From: Spirogloea muscicola
Taxonomy: Eukaryota > Streptophyta > Zygnematophyceae > Spirogloeales > Spirogloeaceae
Direction of reading: 5' to 3'
Length of the DNA stretch: 14,000 bases
Assembly (NCBI GenBank): GCA_009602725.1
Contig: WELB01000278.1
Coordinates: 103,450-117,449, forward strand
Below the pieces are notes generated by a model that was given only the letters and a program-made list of their open reading frames with translations, had not been told where the DNA came from and did not search any database. Made by a program: the position numbers and the translations under genes. Shown one piece after another: positions 11,761 to 14,000 of this stretch; the stretch's first letter is position 1, and every line of letters begins with the position of its first letter.

Positions 11761-11786
11761 GCAGGACCCGAAAATAAGGGTCCTGC
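11761..11786. other. Strong hairpin in convergent 3' region
   Basis: GCAGGACCC (11761-11769) pairs perfectly with GGGTCCTGC (11778-11786) across the 8-base loop GAAAATAA. The stem is 9 bp with seven G-C pairs. It would form in the 3' untranslated RNA of either convergent gene. Confidence 0.7.
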
Positions 11787-12043
11787 AGGTTGCTTGACAT
11801 CAGTTATTTCAAAGTTTTGGAGAAATGTCACTCTTTCCCTTGAGGCTATGCAGAAGGTAGACAAGGGGCTGCATATGCTTGCAGTAAAGCGTGGCACGGC
11901 TTAGACTGGTTACTTGTTGGTGCTGTGCTACGTGCAAAAGTGTGCAGCTTATTATGTTTAACGAGTATGCATGCAATCAGCCCCAGCCCCTTTCGAAGTA
12001 CAGGGGACGGTAGTGAACCTAATCTGTAGGTGGATTCATCTAC

Positions 12044-14000
12044 TTACATATCCTTTGACTGGTTTTGAGCCTCCTGAATAGACTTGCTAGCCTGACTCTG
12101 GGCGCTTTGCAGCAACTTCCCTGCACTTTGGGCAGCCTTGCCGAGCAAAGGCTTCGCCCCTGTCCAGGCCTTGAAGGCAATGGGCCGAGCTGACTCCAGC
12201 GCTTTGGCGGCATATGGTGCAGCCTTTGTGCTGAAGTCCTGGGCAACCGAAAAGGCCTGTTGTGCAGTCAACAGCACCCAGCAGATGCCCAGCAATTAGC
12301 CACGTGCTCACTGCTGCATTTCGGAGCTGGCAAACATATGCGGAAGCAAGGAGGAAAATACATTCACCTTGCTTGCAAGTGGTTGGGCCTTTCCCAAAAC
12401 GCTTTGCACAGCTGGGCTAACCGCCTCTGTGTAGCCACCGACAGTCTGCAGTAAAAGAGGAGCACATAAGAGCACGTTAGCTGTTTTTGCAGCCCAATGT
12501 GGGGTAAAGACTCGCTCAGGAAACTCAAAAGAGGAAGTAGCAGTATGCACAAGAGCAAGCTACTGAAGGACACAGCTGTCAAAGCCACTGACAGGCAACT
12601 TCGAGGCGCTTTAGCAGAAGGTCAGGAGTCGAGCACCTGCTTTGCTGTCTTCCACTGCTTCTCTGGGATAAGCACTAGAGCAGCTACTCCCCATCCATAT
12701 GCAGCCAGCATGAGGAACTGTGCAAGAAATAGAGGGAGGAAACCATGTGTTCTCTGGGGTAGGGCAACAGGTGGAGGTTGAGGTGTTGGTGCAGGTGCAG
12801 GTGCAGGTGCAAGTGACGGCAGGCTGGGCACAATCTGCAAATGTCCAACCAAGGCACGCAATTTCAGGTCAGACATGGAATGCATGAAAGTAGAATCGAC
12901 AGAACAAGAGCGCTGCAGTTGGACCTCCAGAGAGCTGAGCCTGGAAGCCTCAATACCAGTTGGAGCTGCAACATCCAGCAGGGTTTGCATTACACATCAA
13001 AGGCTTCTGTCTGGCTGCCAGATAGCAGATGAGAGTAGAACCTTCTGCGCAGCCTCTTTGACTTGCGCAGCCTTGCTCGCTACCTCACTCCTCCCCTGCT
13101 CCGCTGCACTCCTCGCCCTCTCAATGACACTCTCAGCCTGTGTCTTTGTTGCCTGCACACGGTCCTGCTCCTCCTGTGCGCGCTGGCCTGCCTCATCCCT
13201 GCCCGCCCTCAGCTTGGCCAGCGTCTCCTTGAACGCCTTGGCCCGGTCTTCCACCTGGTCAGCAGGCACCAGGCGTCCGCCTCAGCTCTTCCAATTGCAC
13301 TACCGAAGCGCTTGGACGTGCAGCAAGCACCACCCAGCTGGCCCATCCCGAGGGTTTTAGGGAGGTGCAGGGGCTCACTGAGGCTTTGAGACCCTGGACA
13401 AGGCTGCCACCGCCAGGACCAGCTGGTGTCGGGACCTCGGGCAAGGAAGGAACGGGGACCTCAGTCACCGCTGGAGCGCTCTGCCCGGGAAGCGCAGCCT
13501 GGCGCGACACGGCCACGAGCAAAGAGTGATGCCGAGCAGGACCAGCGAGCAGGCTCCGGGCTCATCTTGCACACCGCAAGCAGGTGGTGGAGCCCCCCAC
13601 CAGGCAGCCACGTCTAGAGCATGAGGCAGCTGGTGTTGCCTGCACGGCTTGCAGCGCCTGCAGCTGGCGCTGATGCGCACCTTGAGGTTGTCCAGCAGCT
13701 GCTTTACGGCGGCCTTGGCCGGTGGAGGGGCTTCCGGCGCCTGCAAGATCGCCAGCTGTGCCGGCCAGGGCAGATCAGCCTCCAGCACGGCCGCCCGGGC
13801 AACGGCGTCCGTCTCCCAGCCCGGCAGCGCCGCGGGCACTGAGCGCCGCCGCGGCGCCGCGCCGCCGCCAGATCAGCCACCACGGCGGATCCGAGCCGGC
13901 AGCGCAAGCGCGAAATTAGCCGCAGCCGCTGGCCATTCGCGCGCGCGCACCGGCGACGGCAGCCGCGGCCAGCAAGGGCAGCGCTGCAGCTCGGAGGCCG
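12044..14000 (-). CDS. Unrecognised coiled-coil membrane protein, probably plastid-targeted, 5'-truncated
   Basis: I do not recognise the family. Exons in transcript order are 14000-13951 (partial), 13838-13681, 13498-13379, 13254-13042, 12834-12637, 12559-12368 and 12256-12044 (stop TAA 12046-12044). Introns are GT-AG and every junction keeps phase, giving about 380 visible residues. In order they show an Ala/Leu-rich start (ALPLLAAAAVAVPAALPGWE) like the end of a targeting peptide; a Pro/Val-rich linker (70-109); a charged helical segment (110-180, VEDRAKAFKETLAKLRAGRD) likely to form a coiled coil; an Ala-Pro repeat (189-196); a membrane segment (about 211-237, LPLFLAQFLMLAAYGWGVAA); a weaker hydrophobic stretch (VLLCAPLLLQTV); and an Ala/Lys/Gln/Ser-rich amphipathic tail (311-380). 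The donor at 13041 (GTTCTA) is weak. The 12559 exon start is uncertain: an in-frame acceptor at 12446 would give a shorter exon, 12445-12368. The start Met is beyond the right edge. Confidence 0.72.
12788..12811 (+). repeat. Hexanucleotide microsatellite, four units
   Basis: Four exact copies of GGTGCA, with related bases on each side. On the minus strand it encodes an Ala-Pro repeat in the linker before the membrane segment of the unknown gene. Length variation here would add or remove whole Ala-Pro pairs without shifting frame. Confidence 0.85.

Larger units (their letters stand above)
11574..12043. other. Shared 3' region of two convergent genes
   Basis: This 470 bp lies between the stop codons of the quinone reductase (plus) and the unknown coiled-coil gene (minus) and should contain both 3' untranslated regions. 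It holds a 12 bp palindrome at 11653-11664, an imperfect 42 bp direct duplication starting at 11686, and a strong hairpin at 11761-11786. Short open frames across it are not convincing. Confidence 0.6.

Noticed and set aside
11653-11904. Plus-strand 83-codon frame spanning the 42 bp duplication
   Set aside because: It lies wholly in the 3' region after the reductase stop. The period of 42 being a multiple of three explains the open frame without coding.
13704-13907. Minus-strand frame with a real ATG near the 5' side of the unknown gene
   Set aside because: It is in a different frame from the conserved exon 13838-13681 and consists mainly of Arg from CGC/CGG runs. The CTCAG acceptor before 13838 and the in-frame TGA upstream fit an intron better.

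Overview
The window looks like nuclear DNA of a photosynthetic green alga, most likely a Chlorella-like trebouxiophyte. The reasons are a PsbR gene of photosystem II, plastid-transit-like N-termini, many short GT-AG introns (77 to about 290 nt) and first exons in which almost every codon ends in G or C. Operons, CRISPR arrays, rRNA and tRNA genes were not seen.

Four spliced genes alternate in strand. (1) 1-1201, plus: the 3' part of PSBR, the 10 kDa photosystem II protein; its start lies off the left edge. (2) 3880-7208, minus: a class-3 (fatty/aromatic) aldehyde dehydrogenase in 12 exons with all catalytic residues and a hydrophobic C-terminal tail; its first exon has a frame problem that a one-base change in a G run would fix. 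(3) 10145-11573, plus: a complete six-exon NADPH-dependent FMN/quinone reductase of the flavodoxin-like fold, with a probable plastid transit peptide. (4) 12044-14000, minus: the 3' part of an unrecognised protein with a Pro/Ala-rich region, a coiled coil, a membrane segment and an Ala/Lys/Gln-rich amphipathic tail.

The spaces between genes are 1202-3879 (between convergent genes 1 and 2), 7209-10144 (between divergent genes 2 and 3) and 11574-12043 (between convergent genes 3 and 4). The first two carry a family of short hairpin repeats with the core GGGCTGG-loop-CCAGCCC. It has four clear copies and several decayed ones, in both orientations, concentrated at 7.7-9.8 kb. The 7.2-7.5 kb region upstream of the dehydrogenase holds a duplicated 43-45 bp unit with a TATA-like core. 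A weak candidate for an extra spliced gene lies at 7867-8369 on the minus strand.

Functionally this is an ordinary chromosomal neighbourhood: one photosynthesis gene, two redox/detoxification enzymes (aldehydes and quinones) transcribed divergently, and one unknown probable membrane protein. I found no sign of a new multi-gene system. The points most worth checking are the repeat family, the dehydrogenase 5' end and the unknown protein. All exon calls come from reading frame, splice-site consensus and remembered family motifs; no alignment or transcript data were available.
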